A stretch of 64,000 nucleotides of DNA from Ooceraea biroi (Eukaryota; Arthropoda; Insecta; Hymenoptera; Formicidae): positions 24,212,497 to 24,276,496 of the forward strand of contig NC_039506.1 in assembly GCF_003672135.1 (NCBI RefSeq), written 5' to 3'. Made by a program: the position numbers and the translations under genes. Under the pieces are notes generated by a model, which was given only the letters and a program-made list of their open reading frames with translations, made no database searches and was not told the DNA's origin. Of this stretch, positions 39,773 to 50,749 are shown piece by piece. Positions within the stretch are counted from its first letter, which is position 1; each line of letters starts with the position of its first letter.

Positions 39773-41830
39773 ATGATATTTCGCCTGTTTAGTCTAATCA
39801 GTTTCATAATGTTCGAATATAACGTTGTGCATGACACAGGAACTCATGATTCGCAGGTGTTCATCGAGAATTCTCTTTATCTCACTGTTATTTTACAAAT
39901 AATAATGATCGAAATAATTAAGAAAATAAAAATACTTTATTGTGTATGAATAATTAATAATAATCATATAATACATGCCTGCTTTTTAAATTATACTTGA
40001 ATCATTCAAGTTATGCGTAAAACTTTTCTTTAAGCGTGTAATATTTTAATCTATTTTAATTTAATCTATTTTAATCTATTTTAATTTAATCTATTTTAAT
40101 CTATTTTAATTTTATTCAGCTGTAGTCATATGTCACCGAAATTCAAGCGACTTCTCTGCGTGCTTGAAGCGCGGGATGCAAGATGTATGGCCGCGATTTA
40201 TTCAAGGTACTTGTCTTCACAGCGATTAATTTTAGCATTTTGATTTAAAGAAACTTTGTCCGACGCTTAGTAAATAACGTATCATCAATTTAAATATACA
40301 CGTCCTTAAAGTAATTATTATTCCGATATTTCCCAAACGCTTAGTAGTACGTCAGGAAAATTTAGAGACTGATTGAATTCTATCCGGTTCAATTAAAAAA
40401 TATAAAATAATCATCTGATTTAGGAGAAGTTTAAAATATTAAAAGACTGACAGTGATATTAATACATTTTATCTATATAGGGTTTACAGAAATCGATTTT
40501 CCACGATTGGAACCATTAAAAAACGAACATTTTCAACTATCATACAATAGTGGCTCCATAAACGTGGACATTACTATAATTAATACTACAACAGTGGGTT
40601 TTGCGAAAACTCGTATTTTGGATGTGAGACCACACTTTTTCGATGACGGCTTTCAAATAGAAATTGATATACATGTACCAAAACTGTACACTGAAGGCAT
40701 TTTGAAAGTGAAGGGTAATATTGGCCCACTTGGTTTGACTATAAATCAAGGTAAAAATAAATAAATTTTATGTAAAGTAACAAAAAATTAATCACGTGTT
40801 AAATTGCACTATTTATATATATGCATATACGCGCGCGCGTGTTTGTCACTTTTGAGCATTTTAATTACTCGAATTTATAGTGTATATACATATATGTACC
40901 ACTATCATGATATACATATATGTACAGACATATAAACACACGTATTGAGTCATAAGTAAAATATACAAAACGCATCTAATATTTAATTAAAATTTACAGT
41001 TACCATTTCACTAATTTCTTCTTATATTTATACCTATGAATAATCATAATTGTTTTTTAATTGTTTAATTGTCATATTATGTTTGAAAACTAATTATATT
41101 TATATCGCTTTTATAATTTACAGGACCGTTCAACTTAACTATAACAAATATCAGAGTAACGTGTAATATGATAGGACCCGTAATAAATGATAGATGGGTT
41201 GTAGAACATTTTTATGTTAATCCACAAATTGGTACCATGAAGGTATACTTCGAATTGTTCGAGAGCAAAGAAATCAGTAAGTATGACTATTGAAAGATTT
41301 ATTGAACTTGACACATCTCATTTCCCTTCCTGTTAAATATCCTGAAATAGATTAGATTACAATTTATTTATATACAATGTAATTGTAAGTATAATATATA
41401 TTGTTCTATACACATAATATATAATATATTCACATGACAGAGTCGCATATCAAAATTAAGTCATGAGTAATAAAAACTATTTAATTATTTCTGTCAACTC
41501 AGAATAAGTTAAATCGAGAAAATAAATTTGGTTTAGTTTTACGATACCGAAAAATGACTTTACAAAGTAATTGCTTATCAGATCTCTTTTTATTTCACCT
41601 TTTTCAAGCATTTGCATTACGAATTTATTTCAGCTTTCTTGAACACATTACTTACACAGTAAATGTCTATATTTACAGATGATCTCGCTGTGCAATTCAT
41701 GAACGAATATTGGCCAACATATTATCGAGCAGTATCATCGACAGTGTTAGACAAGATAGATGAGTGGCTGTCCGAGTTAGCCAATCGCTTTTCCTCTCGG
41801 ATTCCCTTCTCTGATGCAGTGCCAACATAA
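39773..41830 (+). CDS. takeout/JHBP-like secreted protein, copy A (own first exon damaged)
   Basis: Exons: 39,773-about 39,852 (signal peptide), 40,120-40,206, 40,481-40,750, 41,124-41,276 and 41,679-41,830 (TAA). Exons 2-5 are open and in phase, and contain the takeout hallmarks: the CHRNSSDFSAC cysteine pair (C-x9-C), the GFTEIDFPRLEP segment that corresponds to the GIPELGIPPLDP-type motif, an N-x-T sequon (INTTT) and the C-terminal NEYWPTYY segment. By family it should be a secreted carrier of small hydrophobic ligands. Exon 1 starts well (MIFRLFSLISFIM) but carries about 7 extra bases near 39,819 (TATAACG) compared with B, and its donor has changed from CGTAAGT to CGCAGGT. Neither donor restores the frame. 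Either A is a pseudogene, or it uses P0's exon 1 at 38,454, which splices in phase to exon 2, or the assembly is wrong here. Confidence 0.7.
40045..40113. repeat. ATCTATTTTA tandem expansion before exon 2 of A
   Basis: About five copies of a TAATCTATTTT unit, some with an extra TTTAAT, sit directly before the exon 2 acceptor. B has a single unit at the same place (about 45,030-45,050). The expansion forms the pyrimidine-side context of the 3' splice site. Confidence 0.8.
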
Positions 41831-42048
41831 AATCCAAACACTTATTAAGCATAAAACACTGATAGTTTTGCAAGTAATTATGCATTATAGGGGAGACAGT
41901 ACCAATGACCTTATGTTGACTATATGACAAGCCTGAGTAACTATCAAACGATACCTAGCCGACGGTCCCCCCCATCTATTACAAAGTTATTAACGAAATA
42001 TAACAAATTGAAGTTTGACAATTGTAATGCGTTTTCGATAAATGTAAT

Positions 42049-42054
42049 AATAAA
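42049..42054 (+). promoter_or_regulatory. polyadenylation signal of copy A
   Basis: AATAAA about 220 nt after the stop codon; the same word is kept at the matching place in B. Confidence 0.5.
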
Positions 42055-42948
42055 GATAAACAACAAAAACCAAAATTAGAGCATAATAAACGTGTGAGCA
42101 AAGGGAAAAGCGAAGGCCACTCCTAATATAGGAATGCAAAGATAAATACCCTCTCAATTCAACCAATAGTTAGAAAATTGCGGTTTATTCAATAAACTTA
42201 CATTGCTAATAACTTGTTAATAAACAGCGAGCACCGGATATAAGCTTTTGGTAACTACTCAGGATTGTAGACACGACAATATACACATATAAAGATCATT
42301 GAAGCTGTCTTTCCTGTAATGCATAATTACCAAAGTAAGAATAAAATAATATGAAATTTATTACACTACGACCTTATCAGACTTGTCGTACTATACGGAA
42401 AAAAATGAGGAATTAAAGAATAGTAAAAATTAGCCTGTCAAAAGTGGCAAATTTATATTTTTAAATTAGGTTACTGTATAATTATGCATATCGTTTGCTG
42501 TTTTGAGTTGCAAGCTCCGCGTTGAATATATGACCGAATAAATGTGAAAAAAGTGAAGGAATATTTCTTTCAACTTGTTGTACTGAAAATGTAGATTTTT
42601 ATAATAAATTATTGTAAACAGGACAATTGCAGACTATTGCCTATATAAATGCGAGATAATCGCGTGATTGTGTATTGCGATTTATAACGCAGTGTATTAT
42701 AACATAGCACGTTATAAATATATAGCATATTAAATAAGCAGTCACTTGTAATTTACTCATAATCACAAAAAAAGGGAGACGTCAGACTTAATATACAACA
42801 AATTGACTGCAGAATTGTGAAGCTGTTGTTGCTACAGATTTCTTAATAAGTTTATTTGATTAAAAGTGCTCTGCATTTCTCTATTTCCTCTTTCACACTA
42901 ATAATGTAATAATATTAAAGTCACTGATCGGTGACGACGACAATTTGC
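42055..42948. other. intergenic DNA between A and B, left part
   Basis: AT-rich. It is similar over most of its length to the DNA after B (about 47,436-48,130), showing that the duplicated unit includes the intergenic spacer. No gene seen. Confidence 0.6.
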
Positions 42949-42952
42949 TTAA

Positions 42953-43645
42953 GGGGTAACGCCACTCTAGCGCCCGGAAAAACAGCCTAATTTTGATAAT
43001 TTTTTATGGGAATATAATGAATGGAATACAAAATCCGTTTAAAGGCCTTTATTGTACATACTTTGAAGTGTATTTACAAATTTTTATTGAATTTTTTTAC
43101 AAAATGGCGGCGCCAGAGCTCAGCCTCTTCTCACAGATAGTGTTCCGCGGCCGGAAAGATTTCTCCTCCAATTTTTGACCTGGAACAAAAAACTAAACAT
43201 TTTTGAGTCTTATATAAGGTTAGCTCGGGAAGTACGTACGGAAATTAAAAAATACCGTTTTTTGTAAAACTGACGCACGTTTGAACAAAAAGTTTCATTT
43301 TTAGGTAAAAAAAACTTTTTGTTCAAACGTGCGTCAGTTTTACAAAAAACGGTATTTTTTAATTTCCGTACGTAGTTCCCGAGCTAACCTTATATAAGAC
43401 TCAAAAATGTTTAGTTTTTTGTTCCAGGTCAAAAATTGGAGGAGAAATCTTTCCGGCCGCGGAACACTATCTGTGAGAAGAGGCTGAGCTCTGGCGCCGC
43501 CATTTTGTAAAAAAATTCAATAAAAATTTGTAAATACACTTCAAAGTATGTACAATAAAGGCCTTTAAACGGATTTTGTATTCCATTCATTATATTCCCA
43601 TAAAAAATTAGGCTGTTTTTCCGGGCGCTAGAGTGGCGTTACCCC
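42953..43645. mobile_element. 693-bp TTAA-flanked foldback element
   Basis: The whole element is one large hairpin. The left arm (42,953-43,294) is the reverse complement of the right arm (43,313-43,645) except for a 9-base indel near 42,996 and very few substitutions; the loop is about 18 bases. The ends read GGGGTAACGCCACTCTAGCG on both strands. Each side is flanked by TTAA (42,949-42,952 and 43,646-43,649), the target duplication typical of piggyBac-type transposition. No transposase is encoded; the 61-codon frame at 42,993 is only the arm sequence. The near-identity of the arms argues for recent insertion or arm homogenisation. Confidence 0.88.
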
Positions 43646-43997
43646 TTAATCAGGAATTAAAAAATGTCCATCCTTACATTAATTTTTCGTTACATATGCT
43701 ACAGATAAGAGAAAATATACTATATTTATAAATACTATATTCTTACATATGTATGTTTGATATATCATAAAGAAATAATATGCCATAAAACTAAAATTCT
43801 TTCATATGCTAATGCTATACTAGAACTTATACCATTAAACTTATTTTTCGTTTAGTAAATTTTTCTGTACATAGCAGATTTCTTATGTTCTTTTATGCTT
43901 TTTTAAATATATTAATATTTCATACACATATTTCTTACAATTATTATTAAAAATGAATTTAAATGATGCATGCTTTCAGTCGGGATGATCAGAAAAA

Positions 43998-44003
43998 AGA
44001 TAA
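43998..44003 (+). promoter_or_regulatory. GATA-type site upstream of B
   Basis: AGATAA lies about 200 nt before the ATG in a block shared with C (48,499) and D (52,039). In A the same position reads AGATGA. GATA factors drive fat-body and gut genes in insects; use here is inference. Confidence 0.35.
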
Positions 44004-44141
44004 AGTGTGTTTCTTATTATCGTCTGAAGTTACGAATATAATAGTATTCGCGATTGATACTTCTAACATCTTTTTGTTACTGTGTTTAGAATTGCATTAC
44101 TATGCTTCCACAACAAACCCTGATAAATCTTGATAGGAGAC

Positions 44142-44149
44142 TATATAAA
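44142..44149 (+). promoter_or_regulatory. TATA box of copy B
   Basis: TATATAAA followed by GGCAATC, 51 nt before the ATG at 44,200. Confidence 0.8.
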
Positions 44150-44199
44150 GGCAATCTTCATGACAAGCAGTCGGAGCATTCGCAGGAACTTACGACAAA

Positions 44200-47100
44200 A
44201 TGATACTTCGTGTGTTTAGTTTAATCAGCTTCATAACGTTCGAATTGTGCGTGACACAGGAACACACGATTCGTAAGTGTTCTTCGAAAGTTCTTTTCAT
44301 TTCATTATTATTTTAGAAAGGATAATGATCGAAATAATCGAGAAAATAAAAATATCATATTATGAGGAATTAATAATAGATACTCTCTAAATTTCTTGGA
44401 GTGAGATGTCACTACAAGCAATAATGAAAATACTGCCAGTCGAAAAGAGTGAAATTTCACCTTTTTAAAAGAGTAAAGTTATTCACGCTTATTTGGAGTG
44501 ATTCTTCAACTCTGAAAAGAGTGTCATATTTCATAAAATAAAACTAATCAGTGAACACTCAGTGATTTTTTAATCTATAATTAGTTCTTGCCTTTAGATC
44601 TTCGTTGGATTCAAGTGCAGAAACCAATGAAAATATATCGTAATGAAAAATCACTGAGCGCTCACTGATCAGCTTTGTCTTCGCGGCCTATGTGATATTC
44701 TAACCTAAAACCTTCTGAACACGCAGAACCGGGAAATGGGAAGGCAATTTCACTCTAAACAGAGCGAAGTTTGGAGCGCTTATGTCTTCAATTTAAAAAT
44801 AAGAGTGAAACTCTTCACTTTTTATCTTAAAGTGTATGAAGTCACTCTATTGGAGTGAATATTTACTCCATAGGAGTGAACTGGTCAGTAACTCCATGAT
44901 TAGAGTGAAAATCGGCCGGATTTTCACTCCCAAAACTTTAGAGAGTACATAATACATGTCTACTTTTTAAATTATATATGAATAATCTTTCAAATAACGC
45001 ACGAAACTTTTCTTTAAGCATCTGATATTTTAATCTATTTTAATTTTATTCAGCTGTAATCATATGTCACCGAAATTCGACCGACTTCTTTGCCTGCGCG
45101 AAGCGCGAGGTGCAAGAAGCATGGCCGCGAATAATTCAAGGTACTCGTCTTTAAAGCGATTAATTTTAGCATTTTGATTTAAAGAAACTTTGCCCGATGC
45201 TTAATAAATAAAATGTAATTTTGGGAGAACTTTGAAATATTAAAAGATTGATAGCCATATTAATACTTTCCATCTGTATAGGGTTTCCAGAAATCGATTT
45301 CCCATGTTTGGAGCCATTAAAAAAAGAATATTTCGAAGTATCATACAATAGTGACACCATAAAAGTAGATTTTACTCTAATCAATATTACACTGATGGGT
45401 TTGGCAAAGATTCGTATCTTGGATGCGAGACCATACTTTCTCGATGACGGCTTTCAAATAGAAATCGATGTACATATACCGCAATTGTATGCTGAAGGCA
45501 GTATGGAAGGGACGGGTAATTTGGGCCCATTTAGAGTAACTACAAATCAAGGTAAAACTAAATAAATTTTGTGCAAAAAATTAATCACGCGTTAAATTAC
45601 GCTTTCGATTTTCAATAAGAATAAAATTAATCAAAAACTTCTCTTATCATATTTTTAGTAGATATCAATTAATTAAGTAATTAAAATACTCTCGAAAATT
45701 ATATAGAGCTGGTTCAAAAATAATTGCGGTTTTTGCTATTCTCATTTAATAGCAAAAACTGCAATATTTATATTATAAATATATACATGTATTTTAAGTC
45801 ATAAATAAAATATGTAAAAAGTGTCTAAACCATTTAATTAAAATTTACAATTACTTTGAAATATTATTAATCGCCAGTCAATTTCATATGTCAGATAAAT
45901 ATTTTCTTCCATCAAACCTGGCTAACATATGCTAGATGGTCACGTCTATTAAGCTGACACAGCCACTTTAGCACAATCAAATAAAACATTCATAGAAATT
46001 TAGTGCTCTTTTGTTGCTAATTTGTTGCTCTATTCCGGATTTTGTTGCTGCAGCCATTTCTTAAATCACAGTGGCTGTGCTAACTTTAAACTTAAGCTAG
46101 CACAGCCACTGTGATTTAAGAAATGGCTGCAGCAACAAAATCCGGAATAGAGCAACAAATTAGCAACAAAAGAGCACTAAATTTCTATGAATGTTTTATT
46201 TGATTGTGCTAAAGTGGCTGTGTCAGCTTAATAGACGTTAGATGGTCAGCAATAGATAAATCCCGTCGGCGTGCAGTATATCGCGTTTGAAAAAAGCAGA
46301 GATTTTAGTTTATCTATTGCTGACCATCTAGCATATGTTAGCCAGGTTTGATCGAAGAAAATATTTATCTGACATTTACAATTACTGTTTCAATAATTTC
46401 TTCTTATATTTATTCCTGTAAATAATCATGATTGCTTTATGATTGTTTAATTATCATATTATATTTGAAAACTATTTGATTATATTTATACCGCTTTTAT
46501 AATTCACAGGACCGTTTAAATTAACTATAACAAATATCAGAGTAACGTGTAATATAATAGGACCCGTAATAAATGATAGATGGGTTGTAGAACATTTTTA
46601 TGTTATTCCACAAATTGGTACCATGAAGGTATACTTCGAATTGCTCGACAGCAAAGAAATCAGTAAGTAGTAATATATTGAACTTGATACATCTTCTCGT
46701 TTCCCTTCCTGTTAAATATCCTGAAATCGATTACATGCAATTTATTTATATACAATGTAATTGTACGTATAATATATTGCTCTATATATATTATACACAT
46801 AATATATTCACATTACAGAGACGCATATCAAAATTAAGTCATGAGTAGTAAGAAATACTTAATTGTTTCTATAAACACAGATTAAGTTAGATCAGGAGTA
46901 TAAATTTGGTTTTGTCTTACAATATAGAAAACTACTTTACAAAATGATTCCTTATCAGATCTCTTTCCATTTTGCCTTTCTTCACGCATTTGCATTACGA
47001 ATATATTAAGGCACATTTTCTTGAACACATCACTTACACAGTAAATGTCTATATTTACAGATGATCTCGCTGTGCAATTCATGAACGAATATTGGCCAAC

Positions 47101-47212
47101 ATATTATCGAGCAGTATCACCGACATTGTTTGACCAAATAGATATCTGGGCGTCTGATTTAGCCAATCGCTTGATTTCTCAATATTCCTTCTCCCAAACA
47201 ATCCCGACGTAA
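44200..47212 (+). CDS. takeout/JHBP-like secreted protein, copy B
   Basis: Exons: 44,200-44,272, 45,054-45,140, 45,282-45,551, 46,510-46,662 and 47,061-47,212 (TAA). They join in phase 1 throughout to give 244 residues. Residues 1-20 form a signal peptide (MILRVFSLISFITFELCVTQ). Cys29 and Cys39 form the N-terminal pair (CHRNSTDFFAC). Residues 54-65 (GFPEIDFPCLEP) match the takeout GIPELGIPPLDP-type motif. Asn88 is in an N-x-T sequon. Exon 4 holds the VTCN.IGPV segment and exon 5 the NEYWPTYYRA segment. The family binds small hydrophobic ligands in a long tunnel and is secreted; the ligand is unknown. Exon 4 and the first half of exon 5 are almost identical to A, unlike exon 3. Introns 1 and 3 carry transposon insertions (44,383-44,945 and 45,856-46,374), which leave the splice sites intact. 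Confidence 0.9.
44383..44945. mobile_element. 563-bp TA-flanked MITE in intron 1 of B
   Basis: The ends are inverted repeats around CTCTCTAAA.TT and AA.TTTAGAGAG, flanked by TA (44,381-44,382 and 44,946-44,947). Copies A and C have uninterrupted intron sequence at the same place, which confirms an insertion. The interior has many copies of GAGTGAA or its reverse complement TTCACTC, and a pair of inverted TCACTGA words. No transposase is present. Confidence 0.8.
45720..45766. repeat. small foldback, possible mariner end remnant
   Basis: An arm reading ATTGCGGTTTTTGCTATT is followed after a 7-base loop by AATAGCAAAAACTGCAAT. The AATTGCGGTTTTTG word resembles the inverted repeats of mariner elements in hymenopterans as I recall them. 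It lies in intron 3 of B and is absent from A. Confidence 0.45.
45856..46374. mobile_element. foldback MITE in intron 3 of B, host of a nested element
   Basis: A sequence of about 55 bases ending in GCTAGATGGTCA (from about 45,889) recurs inverted at 46,310-46,375. A second inner pair (GATGGTCAGCAATAGATAAA and its complement) completes the arms, so the element folds back on itself apart from the younger nested insertion. The flanks carry the same 13-base sequence ATTTACAATTACT (45,843-45,855 and 46,374-46,386), present once in the related introns, so it is probably a target duplication. The left arm has about 33 extra bases outside the inverted repeat, leaving the exact left end uncertain. 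Confidence 0.7.
45943..46238. mobile_element. 296-bp hairpin element with identical 140-bp arms
   Basis: Bases 45,943-46,082 are the exact reverse complement of 46,098-46,237 by my reading, with a 15-base loop between them. The element is flanked by the 10-base repeat TAGATGGTCA (45,933-45,942 and 46,239-46,248), with one unpaired T on the right. It interrupts the left arm of the older foldback around it, so it is the younger insertion. A 9-10 bp duplication fits Mutator-type or hAT-related non-autonomous elements; there is no coding capacity. Because it lies in an intron of B, it would be transcribed as a long perfect double-stranded RNA hairpin. Confidence 0.9.
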
Positions 47213-47429
47213 AATCCAAACATTTATTAAGCATGAAGCACTGACAGTTTTGCAGATAATTATGTATTATAGGAGAGTATCAATGACCTTATGTTGTCTA
47301 TATGATAAGCTTGAGTAACTACCTAAAAGTACCTATATATAGCCGGTACTTGTTACCTATTAAAAAGCTATTAATAAAATATAATAAACTGAAGTTTTAC
47401 AATCGTAATGCTTTTTCGATAAATGTAAC

Positions 47430-47435
47430 AATAAA
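47430..47435 (+). promoter_or_regulatory. polyadenylation signal of copy B
   Basis: AATAAA about 220 nt after the stop, in the same context as in A. Confidence 0.5.
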
Positions 47436-48648
47436 GATAACAACAAAAACCAAAATCAAAGCATAATAAATGTGTAGGTGTAGACAAAGGGAAAAGCGGA
47501 GGCCACTTCTAATATAGGAATGTAAAGATAAATACCGTCTTAATCCAACCAATAGTTAGAAAATTACAGTTTATTCAATAAACTTACATTGTTAATAACT
47601 TTTTAATAAATAACGAGTACCGGTTATAAGCTTTTGGTAGCTACTCAGGATTATAGATTCGACATTATACATATCAAGATCGTTGAAGTTATACATAGCA
47701 TATGCTGTTTTGAGTTACAAACTTTGCGTTAGATATATCATCAAAGAAATATGAATAAAGTGAAGAAATATTTGTTTTAACTTGCTGAACTTAAAAATGA
47801 TTTTTTAAATTATTACAAACGCGGCAATAATCGCATGACAGTAAGAAGATGTAATGTGCATGTTGTATTAGAACATTGTATAGAATGTTAAATAGAATGT
47901 TTTAAGATATGCATTCACTTGTAGTTTAGTCATAAGCATAAAAACACGTGAGACTTCGGGCTTAATATACAAAAAATTGCTGAGAGCAGAAGTGTGATGG
48001 AATGTTGTTGCCGCTCAAGATTGATTAATAAGTTTATTTGAAACTGCATGATCACTACTTCCACGTCACTTACACTCATAAAACACAATTTGTTATCACT
48101 CAAATGTTATCATTCAAATCACTGATCGGCGAGGACGATAATAATGCGCTTGTTCAAAAATTAAAGATTTCGATTCTCACATCGATTATCTGTTAAATGT
48201 GCTACAGACAATAGAAAAGTTATTATGAGTTTGGAATACATATATGTTTTATATATTATAAAGATGTAATATATAACTTATTAATTAATGTAAAACTATA
48301 ATTTATTCGTATGCTAATACTATAAATTATTTTTGAACTTATTTTTTGTTCAGTAAATCATTAAATCGTTGCTACATAACTGATTTCTTATCCGTCATTA
48401 GCGCTTTTTAAATATATCAACACATATATATTTTCTCTTACAATCATTATTTAAAAGAGGATTTAAATGACGCACGCTTTCTATCATTATAATCAAGAAG
48501 ATAAAGAATGTTTTTTATTGTCATCTAAAGTAACGAATAATTTAATGTCATTTTTCATTGACACTTCTAACATTTCTTTTGTTCCTGTCTTTTGAAATGC
48601 ATTAATATGATTCTACAACAAACTCTAATAAATCTTGATACCCGGGAC
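47436..48648. other. intergenic DNA between B and C
   Basis: AT-rich spacer similar to that after A but without the TTAA hairpin. It ends in the conserved upstream block of C (about 48,470-48,600) with a GATA-type site at 48,499. No gene seen. Confidence 0.6.
48499..48504 (+). promoter_or_regulatory. GATA-type site upstream of C
   Basis: AGATAA about 220 nt before the ATG, aligned with the sites of B and D. Confidence 0.35.
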
Positions 48649-48656
48649 TATATAAA
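48649..48656 (+). promoter_or_regulatory. TATA box of copy C
   Basis: TATATAAA, 65 nt before the ATG at 48,721. Confidence 0.8.
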
Positions 48657-48720
48657 AGCAATCCTCATAACAAGCAGTCGTAGCATTCACAGTTTGCACT
48701 TTGTCTGTACTTTGGGCAAA

Positions 48721-50749
48721 ATGATACTTCGCGTGTTTAGTTTAATTAGTTTCATAGCGTTCGAATTGTGCGTGGCACAGCAACTCCCGCTTCGTAAGTA
48801 TCCATTGAGAATATTCCTTATTTCACTGTTATTTTACAAATGACGGTAATCGAAATGATGTAAAAAGTAAAAATGTCATAAGTGTGAGAGCAATTAATAA
48901 TAGACGCATAATATATAAATACATGTTCACTCTTTCTTTTCAAATTGTAAATAAATCATCCTTTATGTAATTCGCGCAACTTTTATTCAGGCATCTACTA
49001 TTTTATTCTATTTTAATTTTATCTACAGCTGTAACCACATGTCATCAAGATTCACCTGATTTTTCTGTCTGCTTGAAACGCGGCTTGCAAGAAGCATGGT
49101 CGCGATTAGCTCAAGGTACTTGTCTTTAAAACAGTTACTTTTAGCACTTTGAGTTTTGTTAAATTTGTCCTAACGTTTAGAAAATAATATATTACGAATT
49201 GAAATGTATTCATCCTCAAAGCAATTATTATTCCGATTTTTATATTTGATTTTGAAACGTTTAGTAAGACAGTCATGATAAATTGAGAGACTGATTGAAT
49301 TCTATCCGAGTAAAAAATATAAGAGAATTTTTTGATTAAGGGAAACTAAAATTAAAAAAAATTGATAGTCAATTAATATATTTATCCGTATAGGTTTTCC
49401 AGAATTTGATTTTCCAAGTTTGGATCCACTTATTTATCATTATCGTGCATCATTCGAAAGTAACTCTTTAAATGCTGACATTACCGTATCCAATAGTACA
49501 GCGGTGGGTTTGGCGAAAACTCGTATCTTGGATGTGAGATCACATTTTTTTGGTGACCGTTTTCGAATAGAACTCGATTTAGATATACCAAAATTATATC
49601 TTGAAGGAATCATGGCAGTGAAGGGTAATTTAGGTCCATTCAGAATGGATACAAACCCAGGTAAAAAAATGAACAAATTTTGTGCAATATGCCAAAAAAT
49701 TAATCGTGTGTTAAAGTACGCTTTCAATTTTGAATAAGAATGCAATAAAAACTTCTTTCATCATAATTTTAATATCAGTAAATTCAGATAATTAAAATAC
49801 TCTTACATATTTATTATATATATAATATAAATATTTAGTCATAAATAAAATATGTAAAGCGCCTCTAAAAAATATAAAATTTAAACTGCTGTTTCAATAA
49901 TTCATTTCCAAATTTATTCCTATGAATAATCATGATTTCTTTTGTGATTGTTTAATTACCATACAATTTTTGAAAACTACTTTATTGTATTTACATTGTT
50001 TTTATAATTTATGCGACAGAAAAGTTCAACTTATCCATAATAGATGTCAAAGCAACATGTAATACAACAGGAAACATAGTAAATGATAAAGTAATTATAG
50101 AACATTTTAATATTGTTCCGGAAATTGGTAATCTGAAGATATACTTCAAATTGCTTAGGAGCAAAGAACTCAGTAAGTATTGAACTAATTTATTGAATCC
50201 TACACATTGTTTTGTTTCTCTTCTTGTTAAATATCTTGAAACAAATTACACATATGTATGTATTTATGCGGAATGATATTGTTATAATATACATTGCACC
50301 ATACACATAATATATTCACATTACAGAATCGTTTATCAAAATTAAACCATGAGTAATAAGAAATACTTAATTGTTTCTATACACTTAGAAGAAATTAAAT
50401 AAACAATATAAATGAAATAAGAAGTACAAATTTGGTTTTCTTTTACAATACCGGAAAACTATTTTACAAATTGATTCCTTATCAGACTCGTTTTTATTTT
50501 GCCGTTCTTCAAGCATTGTATTACGATATTTATCTTGTATATTACAATTATTTATCTTTCCTTGAACACATCAATCATACAATTTTTATATTTACAGATG
50601 ATTTTGCCGTGCAATTCATAAACGAAAATTGGCCCGCATATTATCAAGGAATAACATCATCAGCGATCAGTAGGCTAGAACCGTGGCTGATCGATTTGAT
50701 CAATCGCTGGATGTCCAAGATTTTCTTCTTTCAAGCACAGCCAACATAA
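48721..50749 (+). CDS. takeout/JHBP-like secreted protein, copy C
   Basis: Exons: 48,721-48,793, 49,029-49,115, 49,394-49,660, 50,020-50,172 and 50,598-50,749 (TAA), giving 243 residues. The start MILRVFSLISFIAFELCVAQ is a signal peptide with probable cleavage near residue 20. Cys29 and Cys39 (CHQDSPDFSVC) form the usual pair. Residues 54-65 read GFPEFDFPSLDP, close to the takeout consensus. Asn87 is in the shared sequon (NST). Exon 4 keeps the TCN.TGN segment of the A/B/C sub-type and exon 5 the NENWPAYYQG segment. The expected role is a secreted carrier of a small hydrophobic ligand. An ATG at 48,592 is upstream of the TATA box and is not the start. No element has inserted in this copy and its introns are the shortest in the array. 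Confidence 0.92.

Noticed and set aside
42993..43178. 61-codon plus-strand frame
   Set aside because: Falls entirely within an arm of the TTAA hairpin element and is mirrored in the other arm.
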